DNA of 64,000 nt from Couchioplanes caeruleus (lineage in GTDB: Bacteria > Actinomycetota > Actinomycetes > Mycobacteriales > Micromonosporaceae), in NCBI RefSeq assembly GCF_003751945.1, contig NZ_RJKL01000001.1:7644501-7708500 (forward strand), written 5' to 3'. Below are positions 54,059-63,172 of this stretch, in pieces. A program made the position numbers and the translations under genes. The notes beneath the pieces are model-generated. The model was not told the DNA's origin, did no database searches, and saw only the letters and a program-made list of their open reading frames with translations. How positions within the stretch are numbered: the stretch's first letter is position 1; each line of letters begins with the position of its first letter.

Positions 54059-54185
54059 CGCGGGTCACTCTTGGCGCTGCGTGCCCGTGGTCACTCATGG
54101 CCGTGCGGACGTCGATGGATGCCTTCGACGATGTGGCCGGCGACGGCATCGGGGCCCTGCGTTCCCGGACCTGAACCTCTGGATC

Positions 54186-54593
54186 TCAGCGGTCGCCTGG
54201 CGTTCCCGCCGCGGCCGTCCTGTGGTCGTATGCCTCGCGCGACGCGGCGATGGCCGCCCGGTGCCGGTCCGCCCAGTCGGTCAGCGTGACCAGGGAGTCG
54301 TAGAGCTCGCGCGCCATGTCCGTGGCGGTGTATTCGACCTTGGGGGGAACGGTCGGATACACCGTGCGGGTCAGCAGGCCGTCCCGTTCGAGGTTGCGCA
54401 GGGTCAGCGTCAGCATGCGCCGGCTGATCCCGGTGATCGCGCGTTCCAGCTCCGTGAAGCGCACCGGTGCCCGGCTCGCCTCGATGATCACGCCGATGCT
54501 CCACTTGCCACCGACGCGGTCGAGGACCTCGCGAACCGTGCAGGCCTTGGCATGCATGGCCTGGTCGGACACACAGGTGTTCCGCTGTGACAT
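54186..54593 (-). CDS. HxlR-family transcriptional regulator
   Basis: A 135-residue winged-helix regulator. CTVREVLDRVGGKWSIGVII is the canonical start (C-x-V-x-x-x-L-x-x-x-GGKW). FTELERAITGISRRMLTLTL is the recognition unit and NLERDGLLTRTVYPTVPPKV the wing, ending VEYTATD. A lone Cys near the N-terminus (ACTV) is often the redox or electrophile sensor in this family. AAGGAGG precedes ATG 54593. It is divergent, by 80 bases, from a DHA2-type drug exporter that it probably controls. Confidence 0.9.
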   Translation of the reverse strand: MSQRNTCVSDQAMHAKACTVREVLDRVGGKWSIGVIIEASRAPVRFTELERAITGISRRMLTLTLRNLERDGLLTRTVYPTVPPKVEYTATDMARELYDSLVTLTDWADRHRAAIAASREAYDHRTAAAGTPGDR

Positions 54594-54673
54594 GAATGTG
54601 CCTCCTTACGCGCGGCCCAATGGTCACACATCATGACTGCTGTAACAAGTCGTATCCTTTTGGAGGCTCCTTC

Positions 54674-56104
54674 ATGGCCATCACCGCACCCGCGGTCCGG
54701 CGTTCGCGATGGGCGGCGCTCGTCGTGCTCTGCGCCGGATTCCTCATGATCATTCTGGATCAGACCATCGTCACCGTGGCGCTGCCGTCGATCCAGGCGG
54801 ACCTCGCCTTCGCGCCGGCGGATCTGACCTGGGTGGTCAACGCCTACCTGATCGCCTTCGGCGGCCTGCTGCTGCTGGCCGGCCGGCTCGGCGATCTCGT
54901 CGGGCGCCGGCGCGTCTTCCTGAGCGGCATCGCGGTGTTCGTGCTCGCCTCGCTGTGGTGCGGCCTGGCGACGGACCAGACCATGCTGATCATCGCCCGC
55001 TTCGTGCAGGGCGCCGGCGGTGCGGTCACCTCTGCCGTCATCCTGGGCATGATCGTCACGCTCTTTCCCGACCCCCGCGAGCTCGGCCGGGCGATCGGCG
55101 TCTACAGCTTCGTCGGCGCCGGCGGGGCGTCCGGAGGACTGCTGCTCGGCGGCGTCCTCACCGAGGCGCTGAGCTGGCACTGGATCTTCTTCGTCAACGT
55201 GCCGCTCGGCATCCTCGTCGCCGGAGCCGGCCTCCGGCTGCTGGAGGACGACCGGGGTCCCGGGCTGCGCCACGGCGCCGACGCGACCGGCGCGCTGCTC
55301 GTGACGGCGGCACTCATGATCGGCTCGTACGCGATCGTCAAGGCGACCGACCACGGCCTCGGGTCCGGGCACACGCTGGGCTTCGGAGCCCTGGCGCTCG
55401 CGCTTCTCGGTGCGTTCCTCGTCCGGCAGGCGACCGCGCGGACGCCGCTGCTGCCCTTGCGCCTGTTCCGGTCCCGCAGCCTCTCCGGCGGCAACCTCGT
55501 GCTCGGCCTGATGCTGGCGGGCATGTTCGCGCAGATGTTCCTGGGCGCGCTCTACCTGCAACTGGTGCTCGGTTACACCCCGGTGCGAATCGGACTGTCG
55601 TACCTGCCGGTCCCGGTGGCCATCGGCCTGCTCTCGGTGGGCGCTTCCGCACCGCTCAACGCCCGCTTCGGACCGCGGCGGGTCGCCGTGGCCGCTCTCG
55701 TGCTCATCGCCGCCGGGCTGACGCTGCTGGGCCGCGCCGGCGTCGGCGGCGACTACCTGACCGATGTCCTGCCCGCGCTGCTCTGCCTGGGCATCGGCGG
55801 CGGCCTCGCGTTTCCCGCACTCATCACGATCGCGATGTCGGGAGCGGAACCGGAGGACTCGGGCCTGGCTTCGGGCGTCAACAACACCGTGCAGCAGGTC
55901 GGTGGCGTGCTCGGCCTGGCGGTGCTCGCGACGATCGCCGCGACCCGCAGCGCCGACCTGATCGGTCGGGGCGCGGATCGCCTCACGGCGCTGGACGGCG
56001 GGTATGACGCCGGCTTCGCCGCGGCGACCGGCATCGTCCTCACCGCGGCGATTCTGGGAGTGGTGCTGCTCCCGCGCGACATCCCGCATTCACGAGCGCG
56101 GTAG
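54674..56104 (+). CDS. DHA2-type (14-TMS) MFS drug exporter
   Basis: A 476-residue exporter. The first helix is WAALVVLCAGFLMIILDQTI, continuing TIVTVALPSIQADL, the DHA2 signature with Asp in helix 1. GRLGDLVGRRRVFLSGIAVF is motif A. RFVQGAGGAVTSAVILGMIV is motif B with its Arg, and VGAGGASGGLLLGGVLTEAL is motif C of proton antiporters. About 14 membrane segments are visible. ATG 54674 is preferred because TGGAGG sits at 54661-54666, over an upstream in-frame codon at 54596. The divergent HxlR regulator fits an inducible efflux system. Confidence 0.92.
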   Translation: MAITAPAVRRSRWAALVVLCAGFLMIILDQTIVTVALPSIQADLAFAPADLTWVVNAYLIAFGGLLLLAGRLGDLVGRRRVFLSGIAVFVLASLWCGLATDQTMLIIARFVQGAGGAVTSAVILGMIVTLFPDPRELGRAIGVYSFVGAGGASGGLLLGGVLTEALSWHWIFFVNVPLGILVAGAGLRLLEDDRGPGLRHGADATGALLVTAALMIGSYAIVKATDHGLGSGHTLGFGALALALLGAFLVRQATARTPLLPLRLFRSRSLSGGNLVLGLMLAGMFAQMFLGALYLQLVLGYTPVRIGLSYLPVPVAIGLLSVGASAPLNARFGPRRVAVAALVLIAAGLTLLGRAGVGGDYLTDVLPALLCLGIGGGLAFPALITIAMSGAEPEDSGLASGVNNTVQQVGGVLGLAVLATIAATRSADLIGRGADRLTALDGGYDAGFAAATGIVLTAAILGVVLLPRDIPHSRAR

Positions 56105-56223
56105 CTGCCTCACCCGCGCTGCCTCCCGGGTGGGGTGGTCGGAGGTTCTCGACATCCGAGCCGCACGAATTCGGGAGCCGCGATACCTCGGAGCGGATAG
56201 ACAGCGGTGCATAGAGTGGTGGG

Positions 56224-57729
56224 ATGTCGAATGATCTGATGCTGTCTCGCCGGACGCTCCTGGGTGCCGCGGCGGCCGGCGGCGCGGCGGCGCTCGTCGG
56301 GGGCCGCCCGGCGAGCGCCGCCGCCAAGCCGCGGGCCGTGCGTGACCTGGAGGAGAAGATCCAGGCCGGCATGGCCGCGTACCGGATTCCGGGCGTGGCG
56401 TACGGCCTGCGGTTCCGCGGCGCCGACTATGTCGGCGGCTTCGGGGTGACCAACCTCGACGATCCCGCACCCGTCGACGCGGACACCGTCTTCCGGGTCG
56501 GCTCGACCAGCAAGACCTTCGTCGGCACCGCCGTCATGCGCCTGGTCGAGCGGGGCGGGCTGGACCTGCACCGTACGGTCCGCAGTTATCTGCCGGACTT
56601 CCGCACCGCCGACCCGGCCGCGTCCGCCCGGGTGACCGTGCGCGAGGCGCTCGACCACAGCGCCGGCTGGCTGGGCGACTTCTTCCTGGACACCGGCGAG
56701 GGCGAGGACGCGCTCGCCCGGTACGTGGCCGGGATGTCCCGCCTGCCGCAGTTGACCCCGCCGGGACGGGCGATGGCGTACAACAACGCCGCGCTGGGGC
56801 TGGCCGGGCGGCTGATCGAGGTCGCCACCGGGGAGACGTACGAGCGGGCCGTGCGGTCTCTCGTGCTCGACCCGCTGCACCTGCGGCACAGCGCGTTCAC
56901 CCTGGACGAGCTGCCCGGCGTGCCGGTGGCCACGTCGCACGTGTACGACGGGAACGGCGAGCCCGTCGCGTACCCGGAGGGTTTCCGGATCTGGCGGAGT
57001 TTGAACCCGGCCGGCGGCCTGATCTCCAGCGCCCGCGACCAGCTCCGCTGGGCGAACTTCCACCTGGGCGACGGCGGCCGGCTGCTCACCCGGGAGTCGA
57101 TGCGCCGGATGCAGTCGCGGCCCGGGCCGGGCGGAACGCTGTTCGTGGAGGTCGACGGCTTCGGCGTCACCTGGATGCTGCGGCCGACCGCCGAGGGACC
57201 GCTGGTGGTGCAGCACGGTGGCGACTGGACCGGGCAGCACTCCGGGTTCCTGATGGTGCCGGAGCGGGAGTTCGCGCTGACCGTGCTGACCAACGCGGAG
57301 ACCGGCCCGGCCCTTCTGGCCGAATTGTTCGCCGATGACTGGGCGCTCTCCCGCTTCGCCGGTGTGCACAACCTCCGAGCGGTGCCGCGTCCGCTGAGCG
57401 CGTCGGCACTCGCGCCCTATGCGGGTACGTACACCGGCGAGCAGATCGGCCCGGACGGCACCACCGCCGTCCTCGCGCTCGACCTCGTCCCCGATGCGGG
57501 CCGGCTCAGCATCCGGTTCGACGGCGTCGAGGCCGGGCGGCTGGCGTTCTACCGCAGGGACTACGCGCTGGTGCTCGACCCGACCGGCGCGCCCGCGCAC
57601 ACCCGGGTCAACTTCCTGCGCGACGGCGGCAAGATCGCCTGGCTGCGCTTCGGTGGCCGGCTGCTCCGCCACGGACCGGCGTCGGCCGGATCGCGGAGAC
57701 CCTTGCACCTGAACACACTGCCGTACTGA
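56224..57729 (+). CDS. Secreted serine hydrolase of the beta-lactamase/class C PBP fold
   Basis: A 501-residue protein with a twin-arginine signal (LSRRTLLGAAAAGGAAALVG, cleavage near ASAAA). The catalytic domain has FRVGSTSKTFVGTAVMRLVE with the SxxK nucleophile (STSK), AYNNAALGLAGRLIE with the YxN motif, and VVQHGGDWTGQHSGF with the HxG third motif. About 120 residues follow (ALAPYAGTYTGEQIG onward), a lipocalin-like C-terminal domain as in some esterase EstB/D-peptidase types. It acts outside the cytoplasm on esters, D-peptides or beta-lactams. ATG 56224 is the start. Confidence 0.88.
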   Translation: MSNDLMLSRRTLLGAAAAGGAAALVGGRPASAAAKPRAVRDLEEKIQAGMAAYRIPGVAYGLRFRGADYVGGFGVTNLDDPAPVDADTVFRVGSTSKTFVGTAVMRLVERGGLDLHRTVRSYLPDFRTADPAASARVTVREALDHSAGWLGDFFLDTGEGEDALARYVAGMSRLPQLTPPGRAMAYNNAALGLAGRLIEVATGETYERAVRSLVLDPLHLRHSAFTLDELPGVPVATSHVYDGNGEPVAYPEGFRIWRSLNPAGGLISSARDQLRWANFHLGDGGRLLTRESMRRMQSRPGPGGTLFVEVDGFGVTWMLRPTAEGPLVVQHGGDWTGQHSGFLMVPEREFALTVLTNAETGPALLAELFADDWALSRFAGVHNLRAVPRPLSASALAPYAGTYTGEQIGPDGTTAVLALDLVPDAGRLSIRFDGVEAGRLAFYRRDYALVLDPTGAPAHTRVNFLRDGGKIAWLRFGGRLLRHGPASAGSRRPLHLNTLPY

Positions 57730-58025
57730 GTGGTGCGGCAGTGAAGGTTTCGTCACAGGGGTGACTGTGGACGGCCCCGGTGCCGACCGCTAGCATTGCG
57801 GCGTGCCCCGGATGGGCCGACACGATGGAGGCAGCGACTTCAGCCGCCGCTGAGCTGTGACGCGCGATGTGCGTCGCTCACCGGTCGGGCCTATCCGGAT
57901 TCTCCTTCTCGTCCCGCCGCCGCAGTCTGCGCCGGGTGGGTGCGTGCTGCCCCGGCTCGTGGCCCGGACGATCTCCGGCGTTCTGGTGTCGCCTCCTTCG
58001 TCATCACCGACGACGAGAGGGACAT

Positions 58026-58844
58026 ATGACCACTGACACGACCACCGCAACGCCCAACGCCCGGCGCGACCACGCCTCCGGCGAACTCGACATCACCGCC
58101 TACCCCGCGCACGAGCGTTTCCGCGGCCCGCGGCCCGCGGTGCTGGTGCTGCCGGGCGGCGCGTACCGGTTCCACAGCGAGCACGAGGGCGAGGGCTACG
58201 CCCGCTGGTTGAGCGGCATCGGGTTGCACGCGTTCGTCCTGCGGTATCCGCTGATGACCGAGCACCGCTTCCCCGCACCACTCGAGTCCTGCCGTGCCGC
58301 CCTGGAATGGATCCGCCGGAGCGAGCACGGGCTGGATGTCGGCACGCACGTCGGCGTCATCGGCTCGAGCGCCGGCGGCCACCTCGCCGGCCTGCTGGCG
58401 ACGGGTACGGTCCTGCCGACGGAACAACTCGCCGGGCCACCGCCGCGGCCGGACTTCGCCGTCCTCGCCTACGCGCCGGCGGACCTGTACCTGTTGCCGG
58501 ACGAGCCGGTGGAGTGGATCCTCGACGGTCGGATGGACCTGCGCGGGGCACTGTCGCCGGTGCGCAACATCGACGCCGACACCTGCGCGACGTTCCTGTG
58601 GGCCACCGCCGAGGACCCGCCCGGGTTCCCGAACGCCCTCGCGTACGCGACCGCACTGTTCGACGCCGGCATTCCGGTGGAGCTGCACATCTATCCACGC
58701 GGACGGCACGGGCTCGGCCTGGCGAACGGCGTCGCCTACGGCGAGCACGGTGACAACCACATCCCGCACACGGCCCGCTGGGCGGAGGCATGCGAGGCCT
58801 GGCTCGGCGCGGAGGGATTCCTGGAGGACGTCAAGGCCGGCTGA
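58026..58844 (+). CDS. Alpha/beta hydrolase (BD-FAE/acetylxylan-esterase-like)
   Basis: A 272-residue cytoplasmic hydrolase. RPAVLVLPGGAYRFHSEHEG supplies the oxyanion-hole GG. The nucleophile elbow is VGVIGSSAGGHLAGLLATG (GxSAGGH), and a late Asp and His lie in LHIYPRGRHGLGLANG. The small BD-FAE/esterase-7 branch hydrolyses acetyl or feruloyl sugar esters. ATG 58026 has GAGAGGG five bases away. The 296 bases upstream, after the previous gene, hold no supported coding sequence. Confidence 0.85.
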   Translation: MTTDTTTATPNARRDHASGELDITAYPAHERFRGPRPAVLVLPGGAYRFHSEHEGEGYARWLSGIGLHAFVLRYPLMTEHRFPAPLESCRAALEWIRRSEHGLDVGTHVGVIGSSAGGHLAGLLATGTVLPTEQLAGPPPRPDFAVLAYAPADLYLLPDEPVEWILDGRMDLRGALSPVRNIDADTCATFLWATAEDPPGFPNALAYATALFDAGIPVELHIYPRGRHGLGLANGVAYGEHGDNHIPHTARWAEACEAWLGAEGFLEDVKAG

Positions 58845-58858
58845 CGCGGGCCCCGAGG

Positions 58859-58891
58859 GGCCGGCCGGCTCGCGAACCGAGCCGGCCGGCC
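58859..58891 (+). terminator. Hairpin terminator after the hydrolase gene
   Basis: Perfect 14-bp stem (GGCCGGCCGGCTCG / CGAGCCGGCCGGCC) with a 5-base loop, 15 bases after the stop codon at 58844. Confidence 0.8.
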
Positions 58892-59071
58892 GCCACCGCT
58901 CTCGGCGGAGGTCGCCGTTCGTGCAACCTCTCCGCTCCATTTCCGGGCCGGGACTGCACCCGGCGGTCGTGAGACTCGAGGGAACACCACTTTCCAGGCC
59001 CATGCCTCGGGCCTTGCCGTGGTCTTCCTTCTGTCCCGCCCCGACCCCAGGCCGAGGAGCGTACGCTACAG

Positions 59072-60148
59072 ATGACGACACGACAGGAACTCGGCCAGCG
59101 GACCTGGCGTTTTCGGACCTGGCGATTTCTCAGTACGGCGGTGGTCGCGGTGGTCGCCGCGGTTCCCGCCGTCGCCGACCCGGCGTCCGCTGCCGTGCCG
59201 CGGGTCGCGCAGCGGTGGGCGTCGCTGATGTACCACAGCCTGACGCCGAGCCCGCAGTACGTGGCGCTTCGCAAGACCCTCGCCGGTCAGCGGGCCACGC
59301 TCAGGACCCGGAGCGAACTGGTCAACCAGCGCCGGACCTCGCATGCCGCCGCCCAGACCGCGCTGGCGGGGGCCATCTCCGCCGACGCGGGTGCCCGTAC
59401 CCGGTATGCGCTCGCGCGGGAGGCACTGACCAGCGCCAGGAACAGGCTGACCGTGGTGTCGCAGCAGCGGCCGCGCAACGGCGCCGCGGTGACCGCGGCG
59501 CAGAACAGGGTCACCGCCACGGCGAAGTCGGCGGCCATCCGCCGGGGCCAGGCGGGCGAGGCCGCCGCGGCGCTGCGGACGGCGCAGGCCACCGCCCGGT
59601 CCGCGACCACCGGCCTGGACCGGGCGACCGCCGCGTGGCAGGCCACCTCGGAGACGGTACGCAAGAACCAACAGAAGCTGATCAGCCTCGACAAGTCCGC
59701 CGAGTTCGCCGGGCAGGCCGCCGCGCTCAGCCGTGACGTCGTGACCGAGGTACGGGCCGGGTTCACGATGGCCGACACCGCCTCCGTGAACGGTGTCACC
59801 GTGCACAAGAGCGTCTCGTTCGCGTTCCGGCGGATGCTCGCCGACGCGAAGGCCGACGGGGTCGTGCTCTCCGGCGGCGGGTTCCGGAGCAAGAAGCGGC
59901 AGATCGAGCTGCGGAAGATCAACGGTTGTCCCGACGTGTGGACCGCGCCGGCTTCCTCGTGCCGGGTGCCGACGGCGATTCCCGGCCGCTCGCTGCACGA
60001 GCTCGGCCTCGCCGTCGACGTCACCGCCGGTGGGAAGTCGCTCACCGCGAACAGCGCCGGCTTCCGCTGGATGTCCATGTACGCCAAGAAGTACGGGTTC
60101 GTGAATCTGCCGTCGGAGCCGTGGCACTGGTCGATCACCGGCGGATGA
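59072..60148 (+). CDS. Exported VanY-type D-alanyl-D-alanine carboxypeptidase with coiled-coil stalk
   Basis: A 358-residue protein. The signal segment is FLSTAVVAVVAAVPAVADPA. Residues about 55-215 are Ala/Arg/Gln-rich helices (QQRPRNGAAVTAAQNRVTAT and similar) that should form a coiled coil. The M15 zinc-peptidase domain (about 225-358) has RRMLADAKADGVVLSGGGFR, the HxxxxxxxD zinc site SLHELGLAVDVTAGG and the terminal EPWHWS with catalytic Glu/Trp and zinc His. It trims D-Ala from peptidoglycan stem peptides. A bidirectional terminator separates it from the convergent protease. Confidence 0.88.
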   Translation: MTTRQELGQRTWRFRTWRFLSTAVVAVVAAVPAVADPASAAVPRVAQRWASLMYHSLTPSPQYVALRKTLAGQRATLRTRSELVNQRRTSHAAAQTALAGAISADAGARTRYALAREALTSARNRLTVVSQQRPRNGAAVTAAQNRVTATAKSAAIRRGQAGEAAAALRTAQATARSATTGLDRATAAWQATSETVRKNQQKLISLDKSAEFAGQAAALSRDVVTEVRAGFTMADTASVNGVTVHKSVSFAFRRMLADAKADGVVLSGGGFRSKKRQIELRKINGCPDVWTAPASSCRVPTAIPGRSLHELGLAVDVTAGGKSLTANSAGFRWMSMYAKKYGFVNLPSEPWHWSITGG

Positions 60149-60200
60149 GCGCTCGGGCGTTCAGGCGGCGGGAAGGCCGGCGAGCATGCCCGGGAAACGG

Positions 60201-60239
60201 CCGAACCGCCCGTCCCTGACAGCGGGGCGGGCGGTTCGG
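60201..60239. terminator. Bidirectional hairpin terminator
   Basis: CCGAACCGCCCG (60201-60212) pairs with CGGGCGGTTCGG (60228-60239), 12 bp perfect, between the convergent VanY-like and protease-CAP genes. Confidence 0.8.
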
Positions 60240-60252
60240 TCAGGCACGCGGT

Positions 60253-61947
60253 TCAGCGGTCGAAGGTGGCCCCGAACTCCTGGGTCCACATCGGCACCTG
60301 GCGCCCGGAGTCGTTGCGGAAGGCCAGCCCGACTCCGATGTTGCGGTAACCGCACTTGAGGATGTTGGCCCGGTGGCCGGCGCTCTTCATCCACGCCTGC
60401 ATGACCGCGGCCGGGGTGGCCTGGCCGAACGCGATGTTCTCACCGGTCAGCCGGAACTTGTAGCCGGCCGCGGTGACCCGCTGCGACGGGCTCTTGCCCT
60501 GCCGGTTGGTGTGCGAGAAGAACCGGTTGGCCGCCATGTCCTGCGAGTGGGACCGCGCCACCGAGGCGAGCCGGCTGTCGACGGTCACCGGGGAGCACCC
60601 GGCCCGGGCCCGCTCCTGGTTGACCAGGCGCACAACCTCCGCCTCGGCCTTCTGGACGGCGGAACCACCGGCCGTCGGCTTGGAGGAGGGCTTGGGAGAG
60701 GTGCTGCCCTGGGTCGGGGTGGGCTTCGGTGCCGGAACGGCGCCGCCGGTGGTGACCAGCTTCAGTCCCTCGGTCTGCAGGACCGGGTTGATCGGCTGGT
60801 AGACCGACGTCGCCCGGCCCCCGGAGCAGTTGCCGGATCCGCCGGAGAGTACGCCCTGCGCCTGGTTGCCGGCGAGCAGCGAGCCTCCCGAGTCGCCCGG
60901 CTGGGCACAGGCGCTGGTGATCACGAAGCCTTTGACGGCGCGTCCGCTGACGGTCAGGCTGGCGTTGCGGGCGGTGATGACGCCGCATCGGGTGCCGGTG
61001 GTCGAGCCGGTACGGCACACCGACGCGCCCACCGGAGCCTCCTTCGACCCGGCGATCGGCACCTCGCCGCCGGTGGTCGCCACCACCGGCTTCGGCGTCC
61101 AGTTGCGGTTGACGTCGACGACGGCGTAGTCGTTGCCGCCGCTGTTGCCGAACTTCGACACCCGGAACGTCCCCTGGGCGTTGTTGGAGGCGACCGTGGT
61201 GGCGCCGCGCGCACCACAGTGTCCGGCGGTGACGAAACCGGTGGTCACCGGGAAGCCCACCGAGCAGCGCGAGGAACGGTTGATGACGAAGGCGTCGCCG
61301 CCGCGGAGGTCGAACATGGCCGTGAAGTCGGCCGGGACGGTCTGCACCCGCACCGCGTCGCCGCCGAGCCCGGCCTTGCGCGCCCAGGTGCGGGCCTTCT
61401 GCTCCGCGCCTTCGTGGGCCAGCAGCGTGACACTGTTGGTGCTGGGGTCGACGTACCAGCCGGACACCTGCGCCGGGGCCTTGGCGGCGCGGCGGTCCAA
61501 CCGGCTCTGCGCCGCCTCGAGCTCGCCGCGGTTCTGCTCGACCAGCTTCGGTTCCGCCCCCGTCGCACGGACGTCGTCGGCCAGCTCCGAGTCGGTGACG
61601 GCGACCGTCAGCCGCCCGGTCGAGGAACTGATCCACGCGCCGCCGAACGCGCCGCCGGTGACCGTCCGCAGCCGCGACTCGAGCTCCGACGTGACCGCCT
61701 CCGCCCCCAGCCGCTGCGCCGCGTCGCCCCGCGTCAGCTTGAGGTCGCGCTCCATGGGGGCCAGCAACGCGTCCGCGGGGCCGGGGTCGGCCGGCGCCGT
61801 ACCCGCTCCCGGCGCCTGCGCGGCCCCGGACGACCGTTGCGGCCGCGCCTCGGTTCCCGCCAGAGCCGGGACGGTCAGCACGACCGCCACCCCCGCCGCG
61901 GACACCATTGCCACCGTCGCGACGATTCGCCTCGCCTGCATCTTCAC
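60253..61947 (-). CDS. Secreted streptogrisin-type serine protease fused to a CAP domain
   Basis: A 564-residue protein. After a signal peptide, an alpha-lytic-type pro-region spans about 65-195 (LKLTRGDAAQRLGAEAVTSE, TGGAFGGAWISSSTGRLTVA). The S1E protease (about 210-390) has His in TTGFVTAGHCG, Asp in NDYAVVDVNRNW and Ser in AQPGDSGGSLLAG. A Pro/Thr/Ser linker (about 395-430) leads to a CAP/SCP domain (about 440-564) with VVRLVNQERARAGCSPVTVD, SHSQDMAANRFFSHTNRQGK, LTGENIAFG and HRANILKCGYRNIGVGLA. CAP domains of this Cys-containing bacterial type may bind metal or lipid. Fusion of both units in one exported chain is uncommon. ATG 61947 is the start; ATG 61941 is an alternative. Confidence 0.9.
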   Translation of the reverse strand: MKMQARRIVATVAMVSAAGVAVVLTVPALAGTEARPQRSSGAAQAPGAGTAPADPGPADALLAPMERDLKLTRGDAAQRLGAEAVTSELESRLRTVTGGAFGGAWISSSTGRLTVAVTDSELADDVRATGAEPKLVEQNRGELEAAQSRLDRRAAKAPAQVSGWYVDPSTNSVTLLAHEGAEQKARTWARKAGLGGDAVRVQTVPADFTAMFDLRGGDAFVINRSSRCSVGFPVTTGFVTAGHCGARGATTVASNNAQGTFRVSKFGNSGGNDYAVVDVNRNWTPKPVVATTGGEVPIAGSKEAPVGASVCRTGSTTGTRCGVITARNASLTVSGRAVKGFVITSACAQPGDSGGSLLAGNQAQGVLSGGSGNCSGGRATSVYQPINPVLQTEGLKLVTTGGAVPAPKPTPTQGSTSPKPSSKPTAGGSAVQKAEAEVVRLVNQERARAGCSPVTVDSRLASVARSHSQDMAANRFFSHTNRQGKSPSQRVTAAGYKFRLTGENIAFGQATPAAVMQAWMKSAGHRANILKCGYRNIGVGLAFRNDSGRQVPMWTQEFGATFDR

Positions 61948-62517
61948 CCTTCCGTCACCCGCACACCACCGACGGATGCCGGTGGGCCGTCACCGTGCGT
62001 GACGCTCCGGTATGGATCACCGGATGTCCCGCCGACGCGGACCCCGGTACTCTTACGTCGCCCGGCGGGCTCCGGATGCGGGCACAGGAAGATCTAAGAA
62101 ACGGCTTAGGCAACGTTCAGAAGACGTGATCACGAGCGCGGCGGACGGGTGCCTTGCAGAGACGTGCGTCACTGCGGGAGCCGGCCCGGGCGGTGCCGAT
62201 CTCCGGATGACCCATCGTCACGGTCATCGTGCGGGGCCGACCGCTCATCACCATCCATGATCGAGGGTGGCGAGGGATGCTGTCACCACCTGAGGAGCTG
62301 GCGGGTGCGCTGCATGATTCTGCGGTACATGTGATGTCCTCCTGCGCCCTGACCAGGGTGAATGGTGTTGAAGGAGATCACTGTAAGCAGGCGTGCTCCT
62401 CGGTGGCAGCGGGTGCGACCGAGGAATGGCGCTCCACATGAGAGCGGTCCGTTCCTTCGTACTACCTGATTCTCGGTATGTCCCGCCTCGCCCAGGCCCG
62501 TGTCGCCGATCATCGGG
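61948..62517. other. Long intergenic region upstream of the protease gene
   Basis: This 570-bp stretch lies between two minus-strand genes. It is less GC-rich than its surroundings around 62080-62460 and contains only short frames. One, on the minus strand at 62330-62283, encodes 15 residues (MYRRIMQRTRQLLRW) and has a strong GGAGGA six bases before ATG. It could be a leader peptide or chance. No tRNA fold or long dyad was recognised. Confidence 0.4.
62283..62330 (-). CDS. Possible 15-residue peptide with strong ribosome-binding site
   Basis: ATG 62330 is preceded by CAGGAGGACATCAC, a near-ideal Shine-Dalgarno at good spacing, and the frame stops after 15 codons. The peptide is basic and amphipathic. 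Nothing else supports expression. It is listed because it is the only well-initiated frame in a 570-bp gap. Confidence 0.2.
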   Translation of the reverse strand: MYRRIMQRTRQLLRW

Positions 62518-63120
62518 TCAGTAACCCATTCCGGAGCAGGTGGCCGTGGTCGCCAGGAGTGGGGCGAGGACGCCGAAGACGACGATCGCGGTGGCGCCCA
62601 CACTCAGGGCGTCCCGGAGCAGCGGACCGGCCCGTCGAGCGGCCATCGCCGTCGCACGGCCGGCGGCGAGGCCGAGGGCCAGGCCGATGCAGGTCAGCAG
62701 TACCGGCGTGCGGTACCAGGCGAGGTCGGGCGGCAGGACCTCGCAGGTGTCCACCGAGCTTGCGTACGTGATCAGCGCCGCGGCCGGCAGGGACACCACG
62801 GCGCCGAGGACAGTGAGGACCGTGCCGATGCCGAAGCGCCCGCGGCGGGTCTCCATCGCCTGGGCGACGACGGCGAACGCCGCCGTCGGGCCGAAGAACA
62901 TGAGGACGTATCCGAGGACCTGGCCCGCCGGCCGGGTGGTGTCGGACCGGTAGAACAGGTCGAACGCGGCGAGCACGCTGAACTCGACGAGCATGAGGGC
63001 CAGCAGGAACAGGGGAACCGATCGCGGCGCGGCGACCGGCTCGTCCGGGCGCGGCCCCGTGTCCCGCTTCAGATTGACGAGCGCCCAATCTCGGTGACCC
63101 ACGATGTTCCAGCCCTCCAC
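62518..63120 (-). CDS. Hypothetical integral membrane protein
   Basis: A 200-residue protein with about five hydrophobic segments (SVPLFLLALMLVEFSVLAAF, VLGYVLMFFGPTAAFAVVA, VLTVLGAVVSLPAAALITYA, VLLTCIGLALGLAAG, AIVVFGVLAPLLATTATC) and a hydrophilic 30-residue cytoplasmic head. No motif was recognised. GTG 63120 is the only reasonable start. It lies between the ComB-family gene and the protease region on the same strand. Confidence 0.65.
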   Translation of the reverse strand: MEGWNIVGHRDWALVNLKRDTGPRPDEPVAAPRSVPLFLLALMLVEFSVLAAFDLFYRSDTTRPAGQVLGYVLMFFGPTAAFAVVAQAMETRRGRFGIGTVLTVLGAVVSLPAAALITYASSVDTCEVLPPDLAWYRTPVLLTCIGLALGLAAGRATAMAARRAGPLLRDALSVGATAIVVFGVLAPLLATTATCSGMGY

Positions 63121-63172
63121 TCGTGCGGCGTCGCATAGTCAAGGGGAAGAACGTAAATATCCGGTACGAAGA

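Noticed and set aside
61948..62517. Possible tRNA or structured RNA in the long gap before the protease gene
   Set aside because: No cloverleaf, T-loop consensus or long stem could be built; only short local pairings are seen.
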